NCBI GenBank assembly: GCA_930367215.1
Contig: OV884056.1
Span: 90,035,285 to 90,099,284, forward strand
Direction of reading: 5' to 3'
Source of the DNA: Pollenia angustigena
Taxonomy: Eukaryota > Arthropoda > Insecta > Diptera > Polleniidae
DNA: 64,000 nt
Numbering within the stretch: position 1 is the stretch's first letter; each line of letters begins with the position of its first letter. The notes beneath the pieces are model-generated. The model worked only from the letters and a program-made list of their open reading frames with translations. It had not been told where the DNA came from and searched no databases. Positions 54,206-64,000 of this stretch are shown one piece after another. The position numbers were made by a program, and so were the translations under genes.

Positions 54206-54519
54206 TCGAGGGCTTATATTCGATACCCGCCATACAACAATTATTGGAAAATGACTTTTTGATGGCAAATTGTTCACTGATGCCAGCTTTATCTCTGACA
54301 AAAATTTCAGAAAAAAAAAAATAATATAAGTTCTTTTTTTTAATATTTGTGATACCGCTATCAACCGCACGATTTTTTTAATGCAATACCCGCCATACGC
54401 CACACATTGGTTGAAGTTCATAGAACGAGCGGCAAAAAATAGAAGAAGTTGTTTGAGGATAATGAAACTTGGCACATAGGCATTTGTTTGAATCAAGAAA
54501 AAAATGGAAAAATCAAAAT

Positions 54520-54800
54520 GAATCGCCCACTTTTACGCCCACCTCCCATACAAACTGAAAATTAAATTTTAACCTACGGCATTGTTTTTTGGCACATAGC
54601 ATTTTTAAGCACTCGTAATCATTTGTGTGATATTTAAGAAATATCCGCCCACTTTTACGCCCACCTCCCATACAAAGTGGAAATTAAATTTTGACCTTTG
54701 GCATTGTTTTTTGGCACATATCATTTTGAAACACTCAGAATCATTTGTTTGAAATTTGATTTCTGCCTTGATTTCTAATACATCAACTCAATTTTCACAA
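54520..54800. repeat. Two tandem ~137-bp units
   Basis: CGCCCACTTTTACGCCCACC and CGGCATTGTTTTTTGGCACA-like blocks occur twice in order (54525 and 54650). Confidence 0.75.
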
Positions 54801-55610
54801 AAAATAAATATTATAATTGTAAAATGGGCTCCTGAAAATATATACCTGATCACGCCCACCTCCCATAGAAAAAACAAATAGAAAAAACATGAATACGTAA
54901 TTCAAGCATAGTCTTTTAATAATTTTTTAACATCATTATCGGGTTGCAGAACAGTTAAATTAACAGTTAAATTATACGCATTTGCAGCTAAAAATGAAAG
55001 AATTGAATTATTTATTTTGGAGAATATCGTTTATTTATCAAATCAATGTAATTTATTGATCTACCATTAAAAATTACACAGGATATACTGAGCCAAAGCC
55101 TTTGCATACTGCTCAGTTACCAATCCAGCCTAGTAAATGGAAACATCTTTAAGATTTGAAGCCGGTTATACCACTGGAATATCATTACTTTTATGATAAT
55201 TTAGTTCAGATGGAGTCAAAGTAATAAGGAGCAATGTGACAATGTCCCATTTGAATTACCTTTTTTATTATGTTTATTTTTTTGTTATTGTTTTGTTATT
55301 GAATTCTTTTATGTTAGAAAAACGCTAAACAAATGCATAATTTAATAAAGTTACATATTAGAGCAAAAAAACATATTTTTGTTACTGTGCAATTACCGCT
55401 ATACGCCACAAAAATATTTGAAGATTTCAGTTGCAATACCCGACATCAACCATATCGCTACGAATAGAGTTAAAAGTTCTACTTTTTTTATAAGGGTGAC
55501 TTAGTAGTCATATTTAAAAAATATTATAGAAGAAAGATTAATTCATACCTTAAGAATTTTCGAAAGAAACAGTTTTTTCTCTCTCCTGAAAAATTGTATT
55601 TTGGCGGATG

Positions 55611-56096
55611 CACAGAAAAAATTAAAAATTTTCTCTAATCACCAATTTTATACCAAATTCATAGCATCAAGCAATTCATTTGTTGATTTTGCACCTATTA
55701 CCAAAATGATTATTGTATTGATTACTAAAAATTGTAAAAATTTTATATTTTGAAGATTTTTTTTTCAATAAATGATATTTTTAATTTTAATTAAAAAAAT
55801 GATCAAAAAAAACTTTGCCGTTTCAAACAATGTGTTGATTGATTTTGACAATTACAACAACAATTATACAAGTTAAAATTATTTTATTTTAAATGAAATA
55901 ATTTTTCGATATTTGATTATTATTTTAATTCAAAATTAATTTCAAAACAACTAAAATGCTAATTAAATCAAACTTATATTTTTAATATTCGTTCAACAAA
56001 ACAAAATAATTGATTCAATTATTACATTAATTAAGTTTAAATACTTTTTAAATAATTTTTTTAATTGATAAAAAATTACTAATCATTTTTTCTGTG
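55611..56096. mobile_element. MITE with TIR CACAGAAAAAATKA
   Basis: CACAGAAAAAATTAAAAATT at the left and the mirror of CACAGAAAAAATGATTAG at the right. Its inverse copy is at 24193-24621. The flanks are GATG and TGGC, with no clean TA duplication. Confidence 0.7.
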
Positions 56097-56429
56097 TGGC
56101 GGGTATTGAATATAAGCCGTCGATATGTAAAACTTGAAAATTCTTTAAAGGTAAAACAATATCTTATGTTTTTTACAATAAATTTTATGAATTGACTAAT
56201 TTTGTTAAGTTTATATTTTACGTTTAAACATTAAAACCATTTTTTTTTAAATAATATATATTCGAATGTTTTGGGAGTAATATCTGTATGATGTCTATTT
56301 ATTATTATAATCTTTGTAAAAACAGACATCTGCATTAAAATTGGTTGCGGTTTAGACCTATATAAACTTATTGACCGACAGTCAGAAAGATTTATGACTT
56401 TTTTTGTTGTTGCAATTTTAAATATCTTG

Positions 56430-59000
56430 AGTAAAATATCATGATTCGTAACAGATTAAGCTGAACTTAAATGATTTTCAGGAGGGCACATTATATTGGA
56501 GCCATGGTAAGCTATGAACCAATCATTCCAAAATTCTGCAGAGTGATTTCTGGTATTAAAAAACATAAATTTCAATAAAGCGGAGCAATTAGTGTTAGCG
56601 TTTGCAGTGAATTTCAAAAAGCTGCTTAAAATGGATTATTATGGTCCGTTTATCACAAAATTGCATAACATTTTTTATTGGTCATATGAAGCTAAGCTGG
56701 AAGAAAGTTTACCGCAATATCAATATCTGCAACGGTTTTAGGCGTATTTAATTATTTTACCAGAGTGGACTTTATATGGGTCCCACGGTAAATCATGGAC
56801 CGATCTTCAAGAAATTCTATAGTGTAATTTCTAGTCCTACAAAACTGTGACGTACCAATTTATATTATGATAGCTTTGTTAATTAAGGCGTACTGAACTG
56901 TTCTAGTCCTAACGCTGATGATGTCAAAATTTACTTTAGCTATAAAAACCCATACGAACATATTTTTCTTCAAATCGATCTGGATAATTTTTATCAGTGG
57001 TGTAAGGCTAATCTTATGGATCTTAATCTAAAAAAGTGCAAATATATGCGATTCTTTAGGAGGAACTGCGTTAATGTTCATTACGTCTTAGGAGAGCATA
57101 AACTGGATCTAGTTGATGTTTTTCTTGATCTTGGAGTTTTACTCGATCAAAAACTGAGTTTTGTTCCACATATTCATATGACCGTCAATAAAGCCAGAGG
57201 TGTTCTTGCCTTCATCAAACGATGGGTAAAGGAGTTTACCGATCCCGATATTACAAAACAGCTATATACCTCGCTTGTAAGACCGATCCTTGAATATGGA
57301 TCCGTAATTTGGGACCCGCAATACAACGTACATAGTAACCATATCGAATCTGTTCAAAAACAATTTCTTCTGTTTTGTCTGCGAGGCTTACAATGGAATC
57401 CGTCTATAAATCTACCATCATATCCAAGTAGACTTAGTCTCATTAAACTACCAACTTTAAAAAACCGAAGAATTATGCTAAATGTATCCTTTATGTTAAA
57501 TATAATCAATGGCGATATTTCATCAGAGTTTCTTTTGGAAAATATTACTTTCAATGTCCCTCAAAGACCTACTCGTTACTTTTGCCCCATAGCATTACCA
57601 TTTTTTCGCTGCAATTACGCTAATGCTGATCCATGGCGGAGAGTTGGAAAAGATTTTAATGACTTGTATAAATTAATTGATTTCTTATTTTTTTTTCTAC
57701 ATGATTTATTTATTATTCTACATATGTAAATTTTTTTTTTATGTCACATTGTATAGTCTGTAAGGATGTAATCCATAGACTTAATAAATAAAAAAAAAAA
57801 AAAAAAAAAATGTGACGAGCCTAAATTTGATTTGATAGCATTGTTATTTAGGGCTTTAGGCGTACTAAACTGTTTTCCGGAAGAAGGTTTTGTTTTGGGC
57901 CTAGGGTACATTATAGACCAATCTTCACGAAATTTAACAGTCATATTTCTAGTGCTAATGTACCAAATTTTGTTATTTTTTGTCCTATAAAACTTTGATG
58001 TACCAAATTTTGTTATGATAGCACTATTTTTTACAGTTTTATGCGTACTAAACTGTTTTCCGGGAGTAGGGTTTATATGAAGCCTAGGGTAAATTATAGA
58101 CCGATCTTCACAAAATTTCACAGTGTCATTTCTAGTTCTTTAAAACTGGGACGTGCCGAAATTTGATATGGTACCATTATTAATTATGGTTCTAGGCGTA
58201 CTAAACTGTTTTCCGGGAGTAGGGTTTTTATGGGGCCTAGGGTAAATTATGGTCCAATCTTCACGAAACTTAACAGTCTTATTTCTAGTCCCATAAAACT
58301 TTGATGTACCCAAGTTTGTTATGATAGCATTATTTTTTACAGTTTTAGGCGTACTAAACTGTTTTGCGGGAGTAGGGTTTATATGAAGCCTAGGGTAAAT
58401 TATGGACCGATATCACAAAATTTCACAGTGTCATTTCTAGTCCTATAAAACTGCGAAGTATTTAATTTTGTTATGATAGCATTATTTTTTACAATTTTAT
58501 GCGTACTAAACTGTTTTCCGGGAGTAGGGCTTATATGGGGCCTAGGGTAAATTATAGACGGATCTTCACGAAATTTTGCAGCATGATTTCCAGTCAAATA
58601 AAACAAATTTTTGCCAAATCTTATATCATTCTGTGCATTTTTCCACCGTTTATGTTAGTTTTTGTAACAAAATTATCAATTTTTTTAGGTGGTGGTTCCA
58701 CATTTTGATTCATAGCTCTAATCCTACTGAACCGATTTTGCTGGATTTCAATCCCAAACTGCTTAGGATAACTACAAGCAATTTGACACCAAGTTTGTTT
58801 ATTTTGTTTGAGCGTTTCGAAAGTGAGCGTGTTTTCAACAGACGTACAGACAGGCGGACATGGCTAAATCGACTTAGAATTACTCAAAGACCCAGAATAT
58901 ATATACTTTATGGGATCTGAGATGAATAAAAAAAAAGTTTCACACGGAATGACAAACTTAGTATACCCTCTTCACAACTAATTGTGGTGGAGGGTATAAA
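56430..59000. repeat. DINE/Helentron-like element with 153-bp tandem repeats
   Basis: Starts TTCGTAACAGATTAAGCTGA with AGGAGGGCACATTATATTGG and ends with a hairpin of GTATACCCTC with GAGGGTATA (58961-58997). Units marked by GGCGTACTAAACTGTTTTCC begin near 57861, 58044, 58197, 58350 and 58502, giving spacings of 183, 153, 153 and 152 bp. A jockey-like LINE is inserted near the start of the array. Frames in the array are shadows. Confidence 0.8.
56900..57811 (+). pseudogene. jockey-like non-LTR retrotransposon, 5'-truncated RT
   Basis: The insertion starts just at the catalytic box: NADDVKIYFSY (56909-56941), where the family has F/YADD. It continues as YEHIFLQIDLDNFYQWC-type and, in the clean 237-codon frame from 57016, LNLKKCKYMRF, LDLGVLLDQKLSFVPHI, TKQLYTSLVRPILEYGSVIW, SVQKQFLLFCLRGL and LPTLKNRRI. 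The order, with LGVxxDxxLxFxxHI and RPxLEYxSVxW, is typical of the RT thumb and C-terminus of jockey-clade elements. It stops at 57727, and AATAAATAAAAA with about 24 A (57786-57810) is the 3' tail. The reading frame is open throughout, so the insertion is fairly recent but dead on arrival through truncation. Confidence 0.9.
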
Positions 59001-59776
59001 AAAATAGTAAAATAAACTGGAAATTTCGCTATTATTACTTTAATACTTTTTTAATTTTAATGAAATTACTCCAAAAAAAATTTTTTTGTTTGATTTTTTT
59101 TTTTTACTTTTTTTTATTCCGCAAAAATGTTTGCAGAAGTAACAGAAATCATGTGCTATTGCCTTCAAAAAAAATTTTATGATATAGGGAATATTGATCG
59201 TGATCGAACAGAATCAAAATTTAATAAAAAAATAAGGATTCAGCGGATTTATTTTGCTAATATTAACAAATTTTACAGCAAAAAATAATATATTCTTCTG
59301 TAGTAATGGCAAGATTTAAGATAATATTTCTAAAGTTTTTTTAACTGTAAACAAATTTGACAGCAAAAAATTTTTAATTTTTCCGCAATAATAGCAAAAT
59401 ACCCAGTTGATTTTCCTATTTTTTTTTTATTTAATCTTGAATTTTTTTTTTTTTAGTGTTAACATTCAACTTTTTTGAGTGTTTCATTATTACAAAAAAT
59501 GTTAATAATTATTATTTAAATCCAAAAATGACATTTTTAAATAATTTAAAATAATAAAGAAAACATTATTTCACGCTAAAGTTAAAAAAATCTAAAGTTC
59601 CACTTTGCCCTTTAAATTCCCCAATAAATACTCAACCGATTTTAATTAATTTAAAGTGGAGAAAAGTTTAAGAATCTATCTGTCGATTAAAATAATATAT
59701 CTAAACGAAAATATCTCCTTCGGTTCAAAATTTACAGATTTTTGGACAATGAAAAACGATTTTCAGCCACTGTGAG
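59001..59776. mobile_element. Right-end fragment with CACAGTGGCTGAAAATCG terminus
   Basis: GAAAAACGATTTTCAGCCACTGTG (split around 59751-59776) equals the right terminus of copy A (21282-21304). The bases outside it are AGCCG. The 750 bp upstream is AT-rich, with no protein block recognised and no left end found. Confidence 0.5.
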
Positions 59777-60473
59777 CCGTACAAAGTACGTATGTACATA
59801 TGTATTTACCTATGAATAAATATAAAATAAATGTATGTACCTATATTAGGGTGGTCATTAACTGTATGGATCAAATTTTTTTTCTATTTTTCCATGCTCT
59901 AACCCCCCAATTCGGTGGGTATGGATAAAAAAACAACTCAAAAAATTTTAAGGACGATCGGCGAAGGCTAAGCCGTCCCTCAAGCCCGCCAAAGTTTGAG
60001 AAAAATCGTACAGTCCGACTTGTATGACTTATATTTAGGAAAATATTATTTTTACATAAAAATCGTTTTCTAAGAAGTTGTTGTTAGTAAAGTTTCCAAC
60101 AACTTTTGCCTTAACAAGTTTTCTCTAAAACTCATATTGAACAAAACCTAATTAAAATAAAAAGTAAACAGCAGCATTGATGCGAATTTTTTCTTTAGAA
60201 CTGTTTTTTCTTACACACGTCAATTCAGCTTTAATATTTGTGTTTGTGTGCGTTTGCTTAAAAGAAAAATATACAAACGCATATCATTTGTTTATCTCCG
60301 TGAACATAACAAAGTAGTTAACAAAGTAAATCTTGTTTCACTCAAAAGAAAGAGAGCAACAAAATATGTCTCTCTGCTCCTCATTAAAATTGAGTATTTC
60401 TGGCCGAGCAGAACTAAACTTGGGTGCGGCCAAGTTAAAATAGCGAAATATTGTGAATAGATATGGCAACTTT
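59777..60473. other. Unassigned segment
   Basis: Contains GGGTGGTCATTAACTGTATG at 59849, possibly another element end, and no gene. Confidence 0.3.
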
Positions 60474-60474
60474 A

Positions 60475-61300
60475 CAGTGTTGCCACTTTGTGGGTAATTA
60501 CCCGAATTTGATATAATTTTTACGGTCGTGGGTAGAGCGTGGGTAATTTGTCTTAGGTGTAATTAAGGTGTAATTTTAAATTTTTACTACAGATGCCTAA
60601 ATAAAATCAAGATTCGATTTCAGTGATGACATTTATTTCTTTTAAATATTGTTGCTAAGAAATGCACAGCCTTCTGAACCATTAAACATACATATATTTT
60701 CAAATGTGTGGTAATGAATGTCGCAAGATGGACCCTTAGATTTGGATAAAGATGCCTATCATAGTGACTTAGAACCTGAAGTTTATTGAAAAAAGTTATT
60801 CAAACTAAAAACATGCCTGGGGAAAGATATGTTTCCAATATTGCAACATATAATTAATTTTATTTCTATCTTGCTCCTTTTTAATGCTTTTGTGTAAAGA
60901 ATATTTAACGCCCTTTACAGTTGTAAAACTGAATTACGAAAGGGACAGTTGTATAAAACTCTGCAGGCATTTTGTTTACCAAATAAGGTATAAAGGGTAT
61001 TTTTTAAGACTTAAAATGGTAGACAACACAAAAAAAAAAATTAATTTTGATCGCAGATTGATACACGGCATTACGATTTGAAACTGATTTAAAACAAATA
61101 GACACCGCGTCTGTCCTTGACGAAACGCAGACGTCCAATTTTGTTTCTCTTATTTGAATAAAATTAACAATGTTGACCTCCAAGACACCGATTGTTGCTG
61201 GCTTATCAGCATTAACCACTGAATTCACAGCCCTACGGAAAACAATCAATAAGTGTCACATCGCACGGCCTTGAAGTCTAATTGACAGTTTTTTTCTCTA
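60475..61300. mobile_element. Left end of a hAT-like element (CAGTGTTGCCAC), truncated
   Basis: CAGTGTTGCCACTTTGTGGG is of the same terminus type as 34374 and 51420, and GTGGGTAATT words repeat inside it. No right end was found before the next repeat. Short frames at 60720 and at 61170 (MLTSKTPIVAGLSALTTEFT) are not convincing genes. Confidence 0.45.
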
Positions 61301-61311
61301 AATCAACACAT

Positions 61312-61671
61312 CGCACAGTGCTTTGTCCCCATATAACGAAGGGACATAAATAGAAGGAGTTGTCAGAAATTTTTGAAATTTGGTACACAAGCATAGAATA
61401 GCTTAGTTAAGAAAAATGTGAATTTTTGGACAAATCGGTCCAAGGACACGCCTACCTCCCATGTGACCTGAAATGGAAAAATGTAATTTTAGCTTCAATA
61501 ATGCCCACAAAACTACAAAAAATGGTCATACTAATACACACACAACTAGCAACGTATGTGCAAATTTTCACTTAAATCTGAACAAGGACTCAAGGTCCTG
61601 CCATATATCCTTTTTCTTAAAAATGTTATAACACTTCCAAAAATTATCCGATCGTAATAAAATTTGGTATG
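61312..61671 (+). repeat. Interspersed repeat cut by the BEL insertion
   Basis: CACAGTGCTTTGTCCCCATA through AAAATTTGGTATG; the inverse, uninterrupted copy is at 11946-12420. Includes CACGCCTACCTCCCAT, a DINE-like word. Confidence 0.65.
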
Positions 61672-62004
61672 TGTTAAGATGTCACATCGTTATAATTTCT
61701 CTGCTCACATTCTTTAAATTCATTTTACATATTAACATACATATATTAAAGCATTTACATACACACTTTCGTTGTACATAGTTATTAATCTTTACCTACT
61801 TCTTTTGTTTTTTATTTTCTTGTTTCCTTATGTACATTTGATTAACTGACCATGAATTTTATGTTTCAATATTAGTTAGTTCAATTTAGGCACTTGCCTT
61901 GTACGGTACAATTAAAAAATAAATATTATAACGTTGTTTTAAAAATATTTAAAAGGGTTTTCTTTAATTTAAAAAGAAAAAATATTAATTCTAAAACCTT
62001 TTCA
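61672..62004 (+). repeat. 5' LTR of a BEL/Pao retrotransposon
   Basis: The LTR starts TGTTAAGATGTCACATCG and ends ACCTTTTCA directly before the primer binding site, 333 bp. The left border is fixed by the paralogous uninterrupted repeat near 12058. AATAAATATT at 61918 could serve as polyadenylation signal. The 3' LTR is outside the window, so its age cannot be judged. Confidence 0.85.
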
Positions 62005-62022
62005 TGGCGACCGTGACAGGAC
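62005..62022 (+). other. Primer binding site, tRNA-Arg-like
   Basis: TGGCGACCGTGACAGGAC lies immediately after the LTR. It is nearly the complement of the 3' end of an insect tRNA-Arg (TGGCGACCGCGACAGGAC by memory, one mismatch). It would prime minus-strand DNA synthesis. Confidence 0.75.
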
Positions 62023-62491
62023 ACGTAGTTCCAGTTTTTTATTTCATTGTTTAAGCGGTAGTGATTTGATAAAAGTAATAAAATTGTTTTCATATAAGTA
62101 AATTAATAAAAAAATTTAAATACATCTGTTTGCTGTGAATATTCCTATTTGTTACTTCCCTATTTCTCTGCAACCAAAATGCTGAAAGAGAATTCATAAC
62201 GCCAGCAGAGAATCCAGAACGTCGGCAGAAAATCAATGCATTGCAATGCAGTCAAGAAATAGGAAAAGAATATTTAAAAATAAAACAACAAATTACATTA
62301 CCCAAGACAATTTAACGAAAGAACTGGTTTTGAGTCTATTTATTAAACGTAACAACATTAAACAAAAACAATTCAATTGAACCCATAGCGCATTCAATTT
62401 TTGTCATTACATAAAATAAAATAACACATCTGCATCAAACTGTACATACAAATTAACCGATTAATAAAATTTTAATAAAGTTTCAACAATA
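62023..62491 (+). other. BEL leader sequence
   Basis: Untranslated region between primer binding site and gag, with ATGCTGAAAGAGAATTCATA-type content and no long frame. It may contain the packaging signal, which I cannot identify. Confidence 0.5.
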
Positions 62492-63787
62492 ATGGCTGAA
62501 GCTAAAATAGCTAAACATAAAATTAAACGTGCAACTCTAATTTCCCAGCAGCAACGAATCCAAGATTTTGTTAACAATAAGTTGAGCACTGCCTCCATTC
62601 ACGAAGTGGAATTAAGAGTACAGGCCCTAGAAAAATATTTCCATGACTTTGAAAATGTTCAATCCGTAATCGAGGAATATGAGACTGGAGAAGAAGCAAA
62701 CACTATACGTGGCACCTTTGAAGAGCTATATTGTACACTTCACCCCGCTTTATCAGCATCAATTGATCAGCTAAAACACGAAAGGGTCAATGAGAGCAAC
62801 AACTTACCAACAGGAAGTTCCTCCCTTAAGCTTCCAAAGATATCATTGCCTGTCTTTTCAGGTGACTACACTCAGTGGATAACGTATTACGATACATTTA
62901 CAGCATTAGTACACAAGAATTCTGCTCTTGATGACATCACACGTTTTCACTACCTCAGATCATCACTTAAGGATGGCGCATTGCGCAGAATCGAGTCCGT
63001 AGATGTAACTGCAGAAAACTATGAGGTAGCCTTGAAACTTTTAACTGATCGATACCAAAAGAAACCACTCATCATTCGTGAACATGTGCGACATTTGCTC
63101 AATTTGGCAACTATTACAAAGGTTTCGGCTTCAACATTAAGAGACTTGATTGATACTGTCAGTGTCCACCTACGAGCTTTAAAATCTCTTGGCAGGCCAG
63201 TTGCTCAGTGGGATGACATTCTTGTGGAAATCATTCTGTCCAAGCTTGATAACAGCACTCTGGACAAATGGAATGACGAAGCAACTACAGATCGACTTCC
63301 TACTTTAGATGAATTAACAACATTTTTAGAGAAAAGGTGCAATCATTTAGAAGAAAGATTGTCAAATCGTCAACAGTCGAATATATCATCGAATGCTGTC
63401 AAACAGGTTCCTCATAAACAAGTGCGAACATCGCTAGCCGTATCAGAAAACACAGTTTATCAAAAGAAGTGTAGTTATTGCAAAGGATTAAATCATCTCA
63501 TCTATAGATGCCGTAAATTTCTTGCACTAGCACCAAAGCAACGTTTTGATGCAATTCATGAGAGAAACTTATGCAATAATTGCCTCAAATCAGGGCACAC
63601 GCATCAATCATGTGAGGCAGAAAAATGCAAAGAATGTAAAGGTCTTCATCATACGTTATTGCATTATAACACCTTTTATGTTAACAAATCTCAGCCTTCA
63701 GCTTCTCAGCCCTCAACAACGCAGCCTTCAGCTTCTCAGCCTTCAGCTTCTCAGCTCTCAACATCTAGTAATAATCAATCGGCCTGA
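62492..63787 (+). CDS. gag: BEL/Pao retrotransposon Gag
   Basis: A 431-codon intact frame with the start in AATAATGGCT. The DUF1759-type Gag core begins near residue 114 (LPKISLPVFSG) and includes WITYYDTFTALVH and LTDRYQ. Zinc knuckles CX2CX4HX4C lie at residues 327-340 and 361-374, and a CX2CX4HX3H motif follows at 379. The C-terminus is a Ser-Gln-Pro repeat tract (about residues 400-425). Gag packages element RNA into particles. The frame ends in TGA, but the same frame continues without interruption into the protease region, which BEL elements normally encode in one polyprotein. So the stop is either a mutation or a site of readthrough; the next three bases are CTA. No damage is seen otherwise, suggesting a young copy. 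Confidence 0.92.
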   Translation: MAEAKIAKHKIKRATLISQQQRIQDFVNNKLSTASIHEVELRVQALEKYFHDFENVQSVIEEYETGEEANTIRGTFEELYCTLHPALSASIDQLKHERVNESNNLPTGSSSLKLPKISLPVFSGDYTQWITYYDTFTALVHKNSALDDITRFHYLRSSLKDGALRRIESVDVTAENYEVALKLLTDRYQKKPLIIREHVRHLLNLATITKVSASTLRDLIDTVSVHLRALKSLGRPVAQWDDILVEIILSKLDNSTLDKWNDEATTDRLPTLDELTTFLEKRCNHLEERLSNRQQSNISSNAVKQVPHKQVRTSLAVSENTVYQKKCSYCKGLNHLIYRCRKFLALAPKQRFDAIHERNLCNNCLKSGHTHQSCEAEKCKECKGLHHTLLHYNTFYVNKSQPSASQPSTTQPSASQPSASQLSTSSNNQSA

Positions 63788-64000
63788 CTATCTGCTAACG
63801 AACAAGACAACCTTACTAATATTGCGCCAGCAGTTGCCCAAAATACCGTTAGTGACATCATTTATACTTCCTCAGAACTAACTGCTTTTAAAGCAACAAA
63901 CTCTACAAATTTGTCCTCCACAATTCTTTTGGCCACTTCGCTAATACAGGTAACAAATAAATGGAATTTTACTTCTCTTTGTAGAGCTTTGCTTGATTCG
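63788..64000 (+). CDS. pol: BEL/Pao Pol, start of protease domain (partial)
   Basis: In the same frame as Gag, directly after its TGA, about 71 codons run to the window edge without a stop. The region ILLATSLIQV followed by CRALLDS matches the retroviral-type aspartic protease (DUF1758) of BEL/Pao, with the catalytic Asp in LLDS at 63995-63997. RT, RNase H and integrase should lie past the edge. Confidence 0.8.

Larger units (their letters stand above)
54210..56119. mobile_element. Element with TIR GGCTTATATTCRATACCCGCCA
   Basis: GGCTTATATTCGATACCCGC begins it and its inverse CGGGTATTGAATATAAGCC ends it. TCGA flanks both sides (54206-54209 and 56120-56123). The ATACCCGCCATA word recurs at 54388 and 55395. 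Two tandem units (about 137 bp) with CGCCCACTTTTACGCCCACC are at 54525-54800. A CACAGAAAAAAT MITE is nested near the right end. Confidence 0.65.

Noticed and set aside
61004..61249. 81-codon minus-strand frame and MLTSKTPIVAG on the plus strand
   Set aside because: Sequence complexity is better than its surroundings, but no family is recognised and no neighbouring coding region supports it.

Overview
The window is AT-rich nuclear DNA from a higher fly (Diptera). A calyptrate such as a blow fly or house fly is likely, but the species cannot be fixed from the sequence. The evidence is one spliced insect-type neprilysin gene, short dipteran introns of 55-74 bp beside introns of more than 10 kb, and a dense set of insect transposons: Helentron/DINE-1-like repeats, hobo-like hAT, pogo-like, PIF/Harbinger, mariner, MULE, jockey-like LINE and BEL/Pao.

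The only host gene I can support lies on the minus strand. Six coding exons encode the N-terminal 393 residues of an M13 metallopeptidase of the neprilysin-2 (Nep2) type. From 5' to 3' they are 30273-30257, 13617-13514, 13439-13146, 13083-12872, 1510-1334 and 1278-902. All splice phases agree. The C-terminal half, with the zinc-binding HExxH motif, must lie beyond the left edge. A TATA-like box and an Inr-like TCAGAC about 140 bp upstream of the start codon form a candidate promoter. The two large introns (16.6 and 11.4 kb) and the 33 kb upstream of the gene are almost entirely mobile elements.

Region by region: 1-900 is intron with a DINE end. 1.5-12.9 kb is the fourth intron between coding exons, with DINE tandem units, TA- and TAA-flanked MITEs, two pogo-like or hAT-like elements and a fold-back element. 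13.6-30.3 kb is the first intron, with a PIF/Harbinger relic, a Transib-like or unclassified element ending in CACAGTG, DINEs, a pogo-like element and a hobo-like element inside another hAT. 31-45.9 kb holds a second fold-back element, PIF-type MITEs, a MULE relic, a decayed LINE, a mariner relic and a second copy of the unclassified element. 46-50.8 kb is a hobo-like hAT carrying two further hAT insertions and a MITE. 51-56 kb has another fragment of the unclassified transposon protein split by a hAT-like element. 56.4-59 kb is a DINE with 153-bp tandem repeats and a jockey-like LINE inserted. 61.7-64 kb is the 5' part of a BEL/Pao retrotransposon with LTR, primer binding site, gag and the start of protease.

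Many insertions are dated relative to one another by exact target-site duplications (TSDs) or by an uninterrupted paralogous copy elsewhere in the window. The most unusual content is a transposon protein family, present as four decayed fragments, that I cannot place in a named superfamily. Two of the fragments lie in elements ending with a recombination-signal-like CACAGTG/CACTGTG heptamer.
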